DNA of 64,000 bases from Lactococcus sp. S-13 (lineage in GTDB: Bacteria > Bacillota > Bacilli > Lactobacillales > Streptococcaceae): positions 1,550,001 to 1,614,000 of the forward strand of contig NZ_SDAK01000001.1 of the NCBI RefSeq assembly GCF_004210295.1, read 5' to 3'. Under the pieces are notes generated by a model. It had not been told where the DNA came from. It saw only the letters and a list, made by a program, of their open reading frames with translations, and ran no database searches. This document shows positions 34,261 through 43,216 of the stretch, one piece after another. The position numbers were made by a program, and so were the translations under genes. The stretch's first letter is position 1, and the number at the start of each line of letters is the position of its first letter.

Positions 34261-34274
34261 GCCCTTATTATACC
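34258..34274 (-). promoter_or_regulatory. Extended -10 promoter of the yqeG-like gene, probable leaderless mRNA
   Basis: On the minus strand TGGTATAAT is followed by AAGGGC and then ATG. The expected start of transcription falls at the ATG. The AAGGG could also act as a very close ribosome site, so this case is less certain than chorismate mutase. Confidence 0.5.
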
Positions 34275-34326
34275 AAAATATCAGCAAAAAACCTGTTTTT
34301 TTCCTTAAAACCTCAGCAGAGCATTC

Positions 34327-34411
34327 CGTCAGCATTTTCTCTTGGGAGAATTTACTGACGTAAATCAATTTTGCCCCAGACAAACAAAAATGCTCAGAGA
34401 ATTTGCTGACG
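34327..34411. repeat. Three 16-bp repeat copies
   Basis: CGTCAGCATTTTCTCT at 34327-34342 (exact), GGAGAATTTACTGACG at 34345-34360 (15/16) and AGAGAATTTGCTGACG at 34396-34411 (exact). The first two diverge, the only such pair in the window. Confidence 0.9.
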
Positions 34412-34433
34412 TAACCAACATTGTCAGCAAAAA

Positions 34434-34456
34434 AAGCCGCCAAAGCGACTTTTTAC
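34434..34456 (-). terminator. dnaJ terminator
   Basis: AAAAAGTCGC with GCGGCTTTTT on the minus strand (one G-T pair) and a seven-T run, directly after the dnaJ stop. Confidence 0.75.
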
Positions 34457-35593
34457 TTATTTGAATTTATCAAAGAATCCTTTTTTACCTGAACCAGCGA
34501 CTTCAATTCCGCTAGCCTTGGCGAAAGCTTGCAAAGCCTCTTTTTGCGCTGTATTCAAGCTCTTAGGCGTCACAATATTGATGATAACATATTGGTCGCC
34601 ATTGCCAGAACCACGCAATTTTGGTGCTCCTTTACCTTTCAAACGGAAATTAGCCCCAGTTTGCGTACCAGCAGGAATTTTCAGTTTGACATTGCCATGT
34701 ACCGTTGGTACTTCCACTTCATCACCAAGCGCCGCTTGCACAAAGTCCATCGGCATCTTGTAGTAAATTTCTGAGCCATCACGCTCAAATTTATCCGAAG
34801 CTTCCACTTGGAAGACCACATACAAATCACCGTAAGGGCCACCATTAACCCCTGCATCACCTTGACCTTGCAGACGCATTTTTTGTCCAGTTTCCACACC
34901 AGCAGGCACTGTCACCTTAACTGTGTGCGCCACTTTTTCATGACCAGATCCATGACAAGTTGTACATTTTTCCTTAATTTCTTTACCAGTTCCTTGGCAG
35001 ACATCACAAACCGCTTGTGTTTGCATCCGACCCAAAGGTGTATCACGGACAATATTAATTTGGCCACGGCCGCCACATTTGTGACAAGTTTCAGCATGAG
35101 TACCCGCCTTGGCACCAGATCCCGCACAAGTGTGACACAATTCTTCACGAGTGTATTTCACTTGTTTTTCCACACCAAAAATAGCTTCTTCAAACTTCAG
35201 ATTGATGCGATATTGCAAATCATCCCCCTGCCGTGGAGCATTCGGATTGACCTGTGCGCCACCACCGCCAAAGAAGCTTGAGAAAATATCCTCAAAGCCA
35301 CCAAAACCACCAGCTCCGCCGAAGCCAGAAAATCCACTGCCCCCACCGAAACCGCCGCCGCCAAAGCCACCATTGGCTCCAGCTTCGCCATATTGGTCAT
35401 AAGCCGCCCGTTTTTGCTCATCAGATAGCGTTTCGTAAGCTTCTTGAACCTCTTTATATTTATCCTCAGCCCCCGCATCCTTATTCAAATCAGGGTGATA
35501 CTTTTTGGACATTTTACGATAGGCTTTTTTAATTTCATCTTGGCTCGCATTTTTGTCAACGCCCAGACGTTCATAATATTCAGTATTATTCAT
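34457..35593 (-). CDS. dnaJ: Chaperone protein DnaJ
   Basis: A 378-residue co-chaperone of DnaK. It has a J domain with HPD ([10 protein letters not shown] near residue 34), a Gly/Phe-rich region (about 75-125), four CXXCXGXG zinc motifs ([32 protein letters not shown]) and C-terminal substrate-binding domains. The start at 35593 has GAGG nine bases ahead. A CIRCE element sits upstream of its promoter. The upstream neighbour, a C39-like gene, is interrupted by ISS1, so read-through from the cell-wall genes is now unlikely. Confidence 0.98.
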   Translation of the reverse strand: MNNTEYYERLGVDKNASQDEIKKAYRKMSKKYHPDLNKDAGAEDKYKEVQEAYETLSDEQKRAAYDQYGEAGANGGFGGGGFGGGSGFSGFGGAGGFGGFEDIFSSFFGGGGAQVNPNAPRQGDDLQYRINLKFEEAIFGVEKQVKYTREELCHTCAGSGAKAGTHAETCHKCGGRGQINIVRDTPLGRMQTQAVCDVCQGTGKEIKEKCTTCHGSGHEKVAHTVKVTVPAGVETGQKMRLQGQGDAGVNGGPYGDLYVVFQVEASDKFERDGSEIYYKMPMDFVQAALGDEVEVPTVHGNVKLKIPAGTQTGANFRLKGKGAPKLRGSGNGDQYVIINIVTPKSLNTAQKEALQAFAKASGIEVAGSGKKGFFDKFK

Positions 35594-35640
35594 TTCTAAA
35601 TTCCTCACTTCCTTTACACAATCAATTTTTCAATAGCACT

Positions 35641-35669
35641 ATTTTACCACGTTTTTTCCCTTTTAGCAA
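35641..35669 (-). promoter_or_regulatory. dnaJ promoter
   Basis: TTGCTA and TGGTAAAAT (extended -10) with a 17-base spacer on the minus strand, about 48 bases before the start codon. Confidence 0.65.
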
Positions 35670-35674
35670 AAAAA

Positions 35675-35701
35675 TTAGCACTCTTTTTACAAGAGTGCTA
35701 A
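35675..35701. promoter_or_regulatory. CIRCE element (HrcA operator) upstream of dnaJ
   Basis: Perfect TTAGCACTC-N9-GAGTGCTAA, ending 5 bases upstream of the -35 of the dnaJ promoter, in the same upstream position as at hsp20. It lies 2 bases after the ancestral stop codon of the C39-like gene. Confidence 0.95.
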
Positions 35702-35750
35702 TTTCATCCTAAAAACTCAAGTGCAAACTGATTTGTCCCTTGATAAATCG

Positions 35751-36559
35751 GGTTCTGTTGCGAAGTTTCCAAGTTTTCTAGATTTATTATAAAATGGAAG
35801 GGAAAAGAGAGCGAGGGGTTCCAAATGAATCATTTTAAGGGCAAACAATTCCAAAAAGATGTGATTATTGTCGCAGTAGGTTACTACCTCCGTTACAATC
35901 TGAGCTATCGTGAAGTTCAGGAATTGCTTTATGACCGTGGAATAAATGTTTGTCACACTACGATTTATCGTTGGGTTCAAGAATACAGTAAAGTGCTCTA
36001 TCATCTCTGGAAAAAGAAAAATAGACAGTCCTTCTATTCGTGGAAAATGGATGAAACCTATATTAAAATCAAAGGTCGTTGGCATTATCTCTATCGAGCA
36101 ATTGATGCGGACGGTTTAACCTTAGATATCTGGTTACGAAAGAAACGAGACACGCAGGCGGCGTATGCTTTCTTAAAAAGGCTCCATAAACAGTTTGGAC
36201 AACCTAGAGTCATCGTAACTGATAAAGCACCCTCTATTGGCTCTGCATTTAGAAAGTTACAGAGAAATGGGTTATACACCAAAACAGAGCATCGAACCGT
36301 GAAATATCTCAATAACTTAATTGAGCAAGATCATAGACCAGTCAAACGTCGCAATAAATTTTATCGAAGTCTCCGGACTGCCTCAACCACGATTAAGGGC
36401 ATGGAGACCATTCGAGGAATATACAAAAAGAACCGAAGAAATGGAACGCTCTTCGGCTTTTCGGTCTCTACTGAAATAAAAATTTTAATGGGAATAACAG
36501 CTTAAGAGGAACACGGGGCAGAAACGTTATTTTAAAATTTCAAACTTTGCAACAGAACC
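35751..36559 (+). mobile_element. ISS1-type insertion sequence (IS6 family)
   Basis: An 809-base element bounded by 18-base inverted repeats GGTTCTGTTGCGAAGTTT and (complemented) GGTTCTGTTGCAAAGTTT, with one mismatch, flanked by an 8-base target duplication. One transposase gene fills it. It is inserted in the last codons of a C39-like peptidase gene, 50 bases from the CIRCE of dnaJ. IS6 elements move by replicative cointegration or by homologous recombination with a donor copy. Confidence 0.97.
35825..36505 (+). CDS. ISS1 transposase (IS6 family)
   Basis: A 226-residue DDE transposase. An N-terminal helix-turn-helix region (LSYREVQELLYDRGINVCHT, near residues 29-48) is followed by the catalytic Asp in WKMDETYIKI (near 79), the second Asp in IVTDKAPS (near 137) and the Glu in NNLIEQDHRPVK (near 172). 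The length is standard for ISS1 and the frame is intact, so the element should be active. Confidence 0.97.
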   Translation: MNHFKGKQFQKDVIIVAVGYYLRYNLSYREVQELLYDRGINVCHTTIYRWVQEYSKVLYHLWKKKNRQSFYSWKMDETYIKIKGRWHYLYRAIDADGLTLDIWLRKKRDTQAAYAFLKRLHKQFGQPRVIVTDKAPSIGSAFRKLQRNGLYTKTEHRTVKYLNNLIEQDHRPVKRRNKFYRSLRTASTTIKGMETIRGIYKKNRRNGTLFGFSVSTEIKILMGITA

Positions 36560-37276
36560 ATAAATCGCACCCACAGTCGCTTCATCCAACCAATATTTTC
36601 CCTTAATCGGATCTGTCACATGAAATTCTTTTTTCTTGACATCATAGCCATCCAAAAGCACCGCGTGCGTATTCGCTACAACCTCATGCCCATAATAATC
36701 CGTATAAGTAATAGCTGGCGTTGCAAAATCAATTGTGACCCACATCTCAACGATATGTTCCTTCAAGACGCTCGCCTTAATCACATCCAAACTTTGCCCC
36801 GAAAGATTAGCAACCGTAAGCCCTTTAGATTGCGCAAAAGCCATCAATGCCTCCGGCCAAATCGTAGGAAATCCACCATCAGGAATATCCTCATTAGCCG
36901 TCCACGGATCTCCCGCATAACCACTATCCGGATCTCCACCCCAGCCAACTAAAGGCAAATCATTGATTAAATCCTCCGCAGATTGCCCCTGAGTTTTCCC
37001 GAAGTAAACGAGTGCATTATAAAGAGAAACCGTCTCACAAGCCTGATAAGCCCCAATCTTTATCTGATTGATATTTCCCGTTTTCATCAAAACATAATCA
37101 CATTTTCCCGAATTATCCGTCTTAGTGAAAGTTTTTGAAGCTATTGTTGTCTTATCATTCCCATCATTTTTAGGATTAAAAACAAATTCTAATACGATAA
37201 AAACCGCAAGAAAACCGATAAATAAAAGAATGAGACTATACTTTTTCTTTAAACGTTTTTTCTTATTTGTGCTCAT
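36527..37276 (-). CDS. C39-like cysteine peptidase, 3' end replaced by ISS1
   Basis: A 249-residue protein with an N-terminal membrane anchor (about residues 14-33) and an extracellular C39_2-type papain-fold domain: catalytic Cys in YQACETVSLYNAL (near 79), His in NTHAVLLDGYD (near 203) and Asp in HVTDPIKG. The last 10 residues (GSVAKFEILK) are encoded by the IS end. Without the IS the frame would finish QGTNQFALEFLG and stop at 35704. The catalytic residues remain, so activity may survive. Its start overlaps racD by 14 bases, linking it to the cross-bridge genes. Confidence 0.85.
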   Translation of the reverse strand: MSTNKKKRLKKKYSLILLFIGFLAVFIVLEFVFNPKNDGNDKTTIASKTFTKTDNSGKCDYVLMKTGNINQIKIGAYQACETVSLYNALVYFGKTQGQSAEDLINDLPLVGWGGDPDSGYAGDPWTANEDIPDGGFPTIWPEALMAFAQSKGLTVANLSGQSLDVIKASVLKEHIVEMWVTIDFATPAITYTDYYGHEVVANTHAVLLDGYDVKKKEFHVTDPIKGKYWLDEATVGAIYGSVAKFEILK

Positions 37277-37988
37277 CTAGTAAATCTTCTTTCCCCATCA
37301 TCAACAAGGTACGATGCACCGTTTCAGCCTGCGCATCAATAATATTAAACTCCCCTGCCAAATCATAAGTTTCATACAAGACTGACAACTCTGTACACCC
37401 TAAAATTGTTACTTCACAGTCCATTTTCAACGCTACATCGGCCAAAATTTCATGATAAAGCTCAAAATTCAAGTTTTTATTTTCTTTTACCTCTTGATAA
37501 ATCAAGCGATTCACTTTTTCTTGCAATGCCTCATCAGGAATGACCCCCTCATAGCCCTGAGCTTCCAATTCTTCACGATAAACACCCGTCAAAATCGTTC
37601 CTTCAGTTGCTAATACAGCAATTCGCTTAGCCGTTGGAAAATTCTCCCCAATTGCTTCCACTGCAATTCTTGGCATATGCAAAATCGGAATCTTTGTTGA
37701 CTTTTGCATCTCCTCAAAATAATAATGAGCCGTATTACAAGGAATCACAAAGAATTCCGGAGCCAATTGGCTATGAATCTTAATATCCTCAATCAACTTC
37801 TCTTCTGGATTTTCCAAAGAAGGATTCTTGATAAATTCCGTCCGATCAGGAATCGTCGCATGATTAACGACAATATAATTCAAATAATCCTGATCCCGAT
37901 GAGCATCCGTTCGTCGATTTAACGTATGAACAAAACTCTCTGTTGCAAGAGTCCCCATTCCTCCCAAGATTGTAAAGAAATTTTCCAT
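37263..37988 (-). CDS. racD: Aspartate racemase
   Basis: A 241-residue Asp/Glu/hydantoin racemase-fold enzyme. The two catalytic cysteines are in VIPCNTAHYYFEEM (near residue 82) and ILGCTELSVL (near 197), and GGMGTLATE lies at the start. It supplies D-aspartate for the lactococcal peptidoglycan cross-bridge, as its position directly after aslA suggests. It overlaps the C39-like gene and follows aslA by 33 bases. Confidence 0.92.
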   Translation of the reverse strand: MENFFTILGGMGTLATESFVHTLNRRTDAHRDQDYLNYIVVNHATIPDRTEFIKNPSLENPEEKLIEDIKIHSQLAPEFFVIPCNTAHYYFEEMQKSTKIPILHMPRIAVEAIGENFPTAKRIAVLATEGTILTGVYREELEAQGYEGVIPDEALQEKVNRLIYQEVKENKNLNFELYHEILADVALKMDCEVTILGCTELSVLYETYDLAGEFNIIDAQAETVHRTLLMMGKEDLLDEHK

Positions 37989-38021
37989 CAGGCTTCCCTC
38001 TTCTCATCTTTTTATTTTTTA

Positions 38022-39248
38022 TTATTTACGAAAATATTCCTTAAAAGCCCCAATATAGCGATGAAAAGCATATTTCATCAAAAGATAACGCTTAGGCGAG
38101 TTATCCTTACTGTAAAATAAGGTCGTCCCATGATTACCTGTCCGGATAAAGCGACGAATTTCAGCTTTAAAATCAGGGTTAACATATTTAAGTAATACTT
38201 TTTTTGGCACACCTAGCCAAAGTTTTGAACCTTTACCATAAATTGTCTCTGTGAAAGGTTCATTGAAGATACGATCCGCCACCAAATAACGTGTCAGATT
38301 ATAACCGTTCAAAGTCACATAAAACGAGCTTCGTCCTTGGCGCAAGTTGATTTCAAATAGCTTATAAGAACCATCACGCGGGTCATATTTCATGTCAAAA
38401 TTAGCAAAGCCAGTATATTCAATCTTTTCCAAAAAATCTTGAATTTGTTGATAAACAGCTTCATTATAGTCCGGCAAAATCGCCACGTAATTCCCAATAG
38501 ACTTAGGACTTGGGTCTTCCAGCAAAGGATGTCCCAGACACATCATCCGCACCTTGTGATTTTTATCCACATAAGCATTGAGCACGCGCATATTTTCATC
38601 GCCACCAGGGATAAAGTCCTGAATAATCATCTCATCAGGGTAACCCGCTTCATAACAACGATGAAGCATGAGCTTCATTTCATCACTGTCCGCAATCGTG
38701 AAAGCTTTCTTTTGCCCTTCAAACTGCACTTCCAAATAAGAAATTGAATTTCCTGGTTTCAAAATCATTGGGTAAGAAAAAGTTAATCCATCAACTAAAA
38801 CATCAATTTCTGACTCAGGAGTGACCAAAACTGTTTTAGGATAAGGCAGATGATACTGTTCACAAATCTCGTAAAAATCAGGTTTATTTTCTAATTTTCG
38901 GTAAAGTGAATAGTCAATGTATGGGACTTCAAAAAACTCAGATAATTCTTCCCGATGTTTGGAAGTCATCAAAGCATAGCCATCGCCACAAGCAACCAAA
39001 AGATATTTTGTCTTATCATTTTGATGACTCGCCGCAAAATCACGCAACACTTTAATAAAAGTTTCCTCTTGATCAAAATGCGGATGACTTTGCACAGCAA
39101 CAATTTTTGAAAATTTAGTGGGTGCCAACTCAGAAGCACTCAAAGCAATCGAAGTGACACCAAATTCTTCATGAAATGACCGCGCCATTCCATAAACGTT
39201 GATATCAGATCCTAGTAAAATCGGTTGAAACTCTATATTGTGAGACAC
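38022..39248 (-). CDS. aslA: D-aspartate ligase (ATP-grasp)
   Basis: A 408-residue ATP-grasp enzyme. Lys and acidic motifs are seen in FSYPMILKPGNSISYLEV, FIPGGDENMRVLNAYVD, and the metal site FEINLRQGRSSFYVT near residue 301. In Lactococcus and Enterococcus faecium this family (AslA/Asl-fm) adds D-Asp to the Lys side chain of UDP-MurNAc-pentapeptide. The neighbours racD (substrate supply) and asnH (amidation) strongly support that role. It is 11 bases after asnH on the same strand. Confidence 0.92.
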   Translation of the reverse strand: MSHNIEFQPILLGSDINVYGMARSFHEEFGVTSIALSASELAPTKFSKIVAVQSHPHFDQEETFIKVLRDFAASHQNDKTKYLLVACGDGYALMTSKHREELSEFFEVPYIDYSLYRKLENKPDFYEICEQYHLPYPKTVLVTPESEIDVLVDGLTFSYPMILKPGNSISYLEVQFEGQKKAFTIADSDEMKLMLHRCYEAGYPDEMIIQDFIPGGDENMRVLNAYVDKNHKVRMMCLGHPLLEDPSPKSIGNYVAILPDYNEAVYQQIQDFLEKIEYTGFANFDMKYDPRDGSYKLFEINLRQGRSSFYVTLNGYNLTRYLVADRIFNEPFTETIYGKGSKLWLGVPKKVLLKYVNPDFKAEIRRFIRTGNHGTTLFYSKDNSPKRYLLMKYAFHRYIGAFKEYFRK

Positions 39249-39259
39249 AAAAAACTCCT

Positions 39260-41137
39260 CTAAAAATTAACTACTGCAGGTTTCTCGCCATTATGGATAA
39301 AGTAAACATCATACCACGTCAAAAATGAATAAATGGTCCAAAGGTGGCGACGGGCATCATTTTTGCCCGCAAAATTATCGTCCAACATTTTCAAGATTTT
39401 ATCTTGTTCAAAGAACTCAGACACGAATTCTTGTTCAAATAATTGACGAACTACTTTATAATACTTTTCTTCTCTCAACCAATCTTTGATTGGTACTGGG
39501 AAGCCAAGTTTTTTACGGTTTGACCATTCTTCAGGCAAATGACGACGGGCAGCTTGACGGAAAGCATATTTCGTATTATGTTCATTCAATAGATATTTTG
39601 AAGGAATTTGCTCCGCCGTATGCATCAACTCAATATCCAAGAGTGGCACACGCAATTCCAGCGAGTGAGCCATTGACATCTTATCTGCTTTGAGCAAAAT
39701 ATCTCCCGGCATCCATTGGTGCATATCAAGATACTGCATTTTACGCAACTCAGAGCCTTCTGGGGCATTTTTATAAGTTTTACCAACAATCTCTTTCACT
39801 GTTGGTGCAGATTTGAATTCGTCTTTTAAAAGTTGAACAGATTCAGCTTCATCAAAAACTTTAGCTTGTCCAATGAAGAAATCTTCCGCAGGCGCTAGAG
39901 ATTCGTACAGATGTTTTTGACCTTTAAAATGTTTATGTTCAATCCCACGAGCAATTGAAAAACGCATGGCTTTAGGTAATTTTTTCAAGCCTTCAGCAAG
40001 AACCCGGACAGCACGAGAATTTGTACTGAATCCGTATGACTCATAGCCCGCAAAAAGTTCATCTGCACCTTCACCAGACATCACCACGCGTACATCACGC
40101 GCTGCAAGTTCTGCAAGGAAGAACAAAGGGACACAAGATGGATTTGAATCTGGCTCATCCAAATAATATTGAATTTGTGGAAAATGTCTGAAGGCCTCAT
40201 CCCCATGAATTTCACGAGAAGTATTATTCAAACCAATCATGTCTGTCAATTGTTTAGCTTGTTTTGATTCATTGAAAGTCCCTTGACCAAAACCAATCGA
40301 GTAAGTGTGTTCTGGACGCAATGTAGAAGCCACGTAGCTTGAGTCCACCCCACTTGATACAAATGCCCCGACTTCCACATCAGCAAACTTATGAGCCTCA
40401 ACAGAGCCTACAACAGTCTTGTCAATCAAATCAATAGATTGATCTAAGCTAATATTTTTTTCATCCACCTTCATATCCCAATAAGGTTGAATGTCTAAAA
40501 CGCCATCTTTGTAGGTAAAGTAATGCCCTTCTTTAATGCGGAAAACACCTTTAAAGAACGTTTCATCCAAGGCTGAATATTGGAAAGTCATGTAAGGTTT
40601 GAGCGCTTCCTTATTCAGCTCTTTTTTGAAATTGGGGTGCTTCAAAAAGCTCTTAATTTCTGAGCCATACATGAAAGTCCCATTCATTTGAGCATAGTAA
40701 AGTGGTTTGATGCCAAAATGGTCACGAGCACCAAACAGTTCTTGTTTTTCTCTATCCCAAATAACGAAAGCAAACATCCCACGTAGTTTTTGCAGGAGTT
40801 CAACACCATATTCTTCGTAGCCATGTAAAAGCACTTCCGTATCAGCGTGCGTTGTAAATTCGTGACCTTTAGCCAACAAATCTTCACGCAATTCACGGAA
40901 ATTATAAATTTCACCGTTAAAAGTAATCAGTTTTGTTTTATCTTCATTAAAAATGGGCTGATCGCCACCTTCAAGGTCAATGATACTCAAACGACGAAAA
41001 CCAATCGCAGCACCTTGATCTACAAATTCACCTGAACTACTTGGTCCACGGTGAATAATAGTATCCATCATTTCCTTCAAAGTTTTTGATTTATCAGTTT
41101 GTTCCATTCGGTCAATAAAGCCGACAATTCCACACAT
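39260..41137 (-). CDS. asnH: Asparagine synthetase-like amidotransferase (AsnH)
   Basis: A 625-residue class II glutamine amidotransferase. Cys2 (MCGIVGFID) is the glutaminase nucleophile, the N-terminal domain has TFNGEIYNFRELR, and the C-terminal synthetase has the PP-loop-like SSGVDSSYVAS and GEGADELFAGYES. In L. lactis AsnH amidates D-Asp of the cross-bridge to D-Asn, affecting lysozyme and bacteriocin sensitivity. Its position just ahead of aslA and racD argues for that role rather than free asparagine synthesis. AGGGGATAC precedes the ATG. Confidence 0.92.
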   Translation of the reverse strand: MCGIVGFIDRMEQTDKSKTLKEMMDTIIHRGPSSSGEFVDQGAAIGFRRLSIIDLEGGDQPIFNEDKTKLITFNGEIYNFRELREDLLAKGHEFTTHADTEVLLHGYEEYGVELLQKLRGMFAFVIWDREKQELFGARDHFGIKPLYYAQMNGTFMYGSEIKSFLKHPNFKKELNKEALKPYMTFQYSALDETFFKGVFRIKEGHYFTYKDGVLDIQPYWDMKVDEKNISLDQSIDLIDKTVVGSVEAHKFADVEVGAFVSSGVDSSYVASTLRPEHTYSIGFGQGTFNESKQAKQLTDMIGLNNTSREIHGDEAFRHFPQIQYYLDEPDSNPSCVPLFFLAELAARDVRVVMSGEGADELFAGYESYGFSTNSRAVRVLAEGLKKLPKAMRFSIARGIEHKHFKGQKHLYESLAPAEDFFIGQAKVFDEAESVQLLKDEFKSAPTVKEIVGKTYKNAPEGSELRKMQYLDMHQWMPGDILLKADKMSMAHSLELRVPLLDIELMHTAEQIPSKYLLNEHNTKYAFRQAARRHLPEEWSNRKKLGFPVPIKDWLREEKYYKVVRQLFEQEFVSEFFEQDKILKMLDDNFAGKNDARRHLWTIYSFLTWYDVYFIHNGEKPAVVNF

Positions 41138-41256
41138 TTATTGTATCCCCTTATGATTTTTCCTTATTATTATACCATAATAATAAAAAATGATTTGATA
41201 AAAGGAAAAATTGTCCCCTTTACCAAATCACTATTTTTTATTTTGAAAATTGTAGC

Positions 41257-42585
41257 CTAGTTTGGCATCAAGAAAGTAACACCAGCTGCACTTACGTGTG
41301 AACGAGTGTGACCCCATCCAAATCCAGAGCCGCCTTCGATGACGTTGATTGTTCCATCAGAGTTAACACCAGTTACGATAGCAACGTGACCATATGGTGA
41401 GCCAGCATAACCAACAAAGTCAGTAGAGAATCCTGAAGCAATAACACCAGGGGCAGCTCCTACAACGTGGAGAACTCCTTGTGCAGGTCCATTGCTAGCC
41501 CATTGTCCACCATTACCAGGCATGATGTTGCGGATATAGATACCTTGGGCAGCAAAATGTTGCCATACGTAGTCTGTACATCCACCACCAGCATAAGGGT
41601 TACCGATAGGAGTACTATTGATTCCTGAGCTTCCACCAGATGATGGAGGCGTTACAACAGTTGTATTGTTATTGTTGTTGTTGTTTGAATTAGAATTAGA
41701 ATTTGAGCTTGATGAGCTATTGCTGCTTGAACTTGATGAACTACTGCTGTTTGAGCTTGAGCTAGAAGAGTTGCTGCTTGAGCTTGAGCTGCTTGTAGCT
41801 TGTTCAACTGCCTTAGTGGTCGCAGCTGTTGATGCCGCTTGAGCTTGAGCAGCTTGCTTTTGTTGTGCTTCATAAGCTGCTTGTTTCGCTGCTGCTTCTT
41901 GAGCTGCTTTTTGAGCTGCTGCTTTTTCCGCCAACAATGAATCTTTCTTATCTTGAGCTGTCGCAATTGTTGCTTGATAGTTCAAAGTTGCTACTTTAAG
42001 TTCAGCTTGTTGTGAAGTCAATTCTTGAGCTTGTGAGTTCAAACTTTGTGAGAGGGCTACGAACTGGTTGTAGTTCTTTTTAACCGTTTCTGATTTTTGT
42101 TTGAGTTCTTTTTGCTCTTGTTCTTGTTGTTCAAGCATTTGTTTGTTAGCGCTTGAAACAGTAGCGATAGCTGTTACTTTTTGAATAACGTCAGTCAAAG
42201 ATTTTGAGTTGACCACTGCGTCCAAATAGTTTGTTGCTGAACTGTTCACTTGGGCGCTACGTGCTTGAGCTTCCAAGGTTTTTGTCCGTTGTGCAATGCT
42301 CTCTGTCAATGCTTGAATTTGAGCATTGAGTGCTTTAGCTTCATTTTCAATCTTAGTGATTTCAGCTTTTGTACTCGCTTGTTTTTGTTGTAAACTGTTA
42401 ACTTTTGCTTGCAAGCTATCAACTTGTGCTTGGGCTTGGGCCTTTGCTGATTGAGCGCTTGAAATCGTCGCATCTTGTGCTGCAATATCTGAGTCAGTAT
42501 CTGCAAATACGTTTGATACCGGAGCTGCTGCAGCAGTTAATACTACTGTTGACAGTAAGATTGCTGATATAATCCTTTTTTTCAT
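41257..42585 (-). CDS. usp45: Usp45-like secreted peptidoglycan hydrolase (PcsB-like, CHAP domain)
   Basis: A 442-residue secreted protein. The signal peptide ends ...VSNVFA before DTDSD. A long coiled coil (about residues 30-230, Gln/Ala/Lys-rich) is followed by a Ser/Asn low-complexity linker (about 265-310) and a C-terminal CHAP domain with catalytic Cys in GGCTDYVWQ and His in YGHVAIV. The sequence closely resembles Usp45, the main secreted protein of L. lactis and a PcsB relative that splits septal peptidoglycan. It sits between mreD and asnH, within a cell-wall block. Confidence 0.96.
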   Translation of the reverse strand: MKKRIISAILLSTVVLTAAAAPVSNVFADTDSDIAAQDATISSAQSAKAQAQAQVDSLQAKVNSLQQKQASTKAEITKIENEAKALNAQIQALTESIAQRTKTLEAQARSAQVNSSATNYLDAVVNSKSLTDVIQKVTAIATVSSANKQMLEQQEQEQKELKQKSETVKKNYNQFVALSQSLNSQAQELTSQQAELKVATLNYQATIATAQDKKDSLLAEKAAAQKAAQEAAAKQAAYEAQQKQAAQAQAASTAATTKAVEQATSSSSSSSNSSSSSSNSSSSSSSSSNSSSSSNSNSNSNNNNNNNTTVVTPPSSGGSSGINSTPIGNPYAGGGCTDYVWQHFAAQGIYIRNIMPGNGGQWASNGPAQGVLHVVGAAPGVIASGFSTDFVGYAGSPYGHVAIVTGVNSDGTINVIEGGSGFGWGHTRSHVSAAGVTFLMPN

Positions 42586-42700
42586 AACTATAATTTTTAC
42601 TTCTCCTCCTGATAGAGTTCGGTTGAATGACTATATTATACTATTCTTAATGGCGCTTACTGTTTCTCTTTTGTTACAATGCAGTTTCCGTTTGTGTTTT

Positions 42701-43216
42701 TTAGTGACTTTTCTTTAACTTGTAGAAAGTTTCTAGTGGAAATTGCAGGATGACTGCAAGAACAATATTAAGAAAAAGTGTTGGCGCTAATTGGTAGACC
42801 ACGAAATTAACAAAATCAAGTTTTGAAAACCCGAAAGCTGCGGTGATAGCCGCGCTGAAAACTTCAAAAGCACTTACAATGATAATGACTGTGAAAAGTC
42901 GGGTCCAACGATTTGTAAATATAGTACTTTGTATATTATAAACGAAAAGGGCGATAAGCGGAAACAATAAGGTTGCGATTCCGTAAATTCCTAGATAATA
43001 ACTATCATAAATGATGCCCAAAAAGGCAGCCAGAATCAAGATATAGCTTGGTCGATGTTGAGTCACGCTATACAAAAGGAAAATTAAAAATAAATGACTG
43101 ACCGGTGTCCAAATCCCTGCACTAAAACTGGTCAAGATATGGGTTATTTGTCCATCTAATATAAGAAGAACAAATAGAATAATCGGCGATGCAAACTGGA
43201 AACTAAAGCGGCTCAT
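42701..43216 (-). CDS. mreD: Rod shape-determining protein MreD
   Basis: A 171-residue membrane protein with about five helices, matching MreD in size, hydrophobicity and position directly behind mreC, whose stop it overlaps by one base. MreD works with MreC to position wall synthesis at the division site in ovococci. Downstream comes usp45, the same order as mreC-mreD-pcsB in streptococci. Confidence 0.92.
   Translation of the reverse strand: MSRFSFQFASPIILFVLLILDGQITHILTSFSAGIWTPVSHLFLIFLLYSVTQHRPSYILILAAFLGIIYDSYYLGIYGIATLLFPLIALFVYNIQSTIFTNRWTRLFTVIIIVSAFEVFSAAITAAFGFSKLDFVNFVVYQLAPTLFLNIVLAVILQFPLETFYKLKKSH

Larger units (their letters stand above)
35743..36567. repeat. 8-bp target-site duplication of ISS1
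   Basis: ATAAATCG occurs at 35743-35750 and 36560-36567, directly outside the two inverted repeats. An intact duplication indicates simple insertion without later rearrangement. Confidence 0.95.

Noticed and set aside
34261-34443. N-terminal extension of the yqeG-like protein
   Set aside because: The in-frame extension is made of repeat copies, contains no family sequence and lies upstream of the promoter; the start at 34260 matches YqeG.
35151-35402. Pro-rich open frame opposite dnaJ
   Set aside because: It mirrors the Gly/Phe-rich region of DnaJ on the other strand and has no start signal.
41618-41842. Open frame of Glu/Leu runs opposite usp45
   Set aside because: It is the antisense of the Ser/Asn low-complexity linker of Usp45; codon repetition keeps the frame open.
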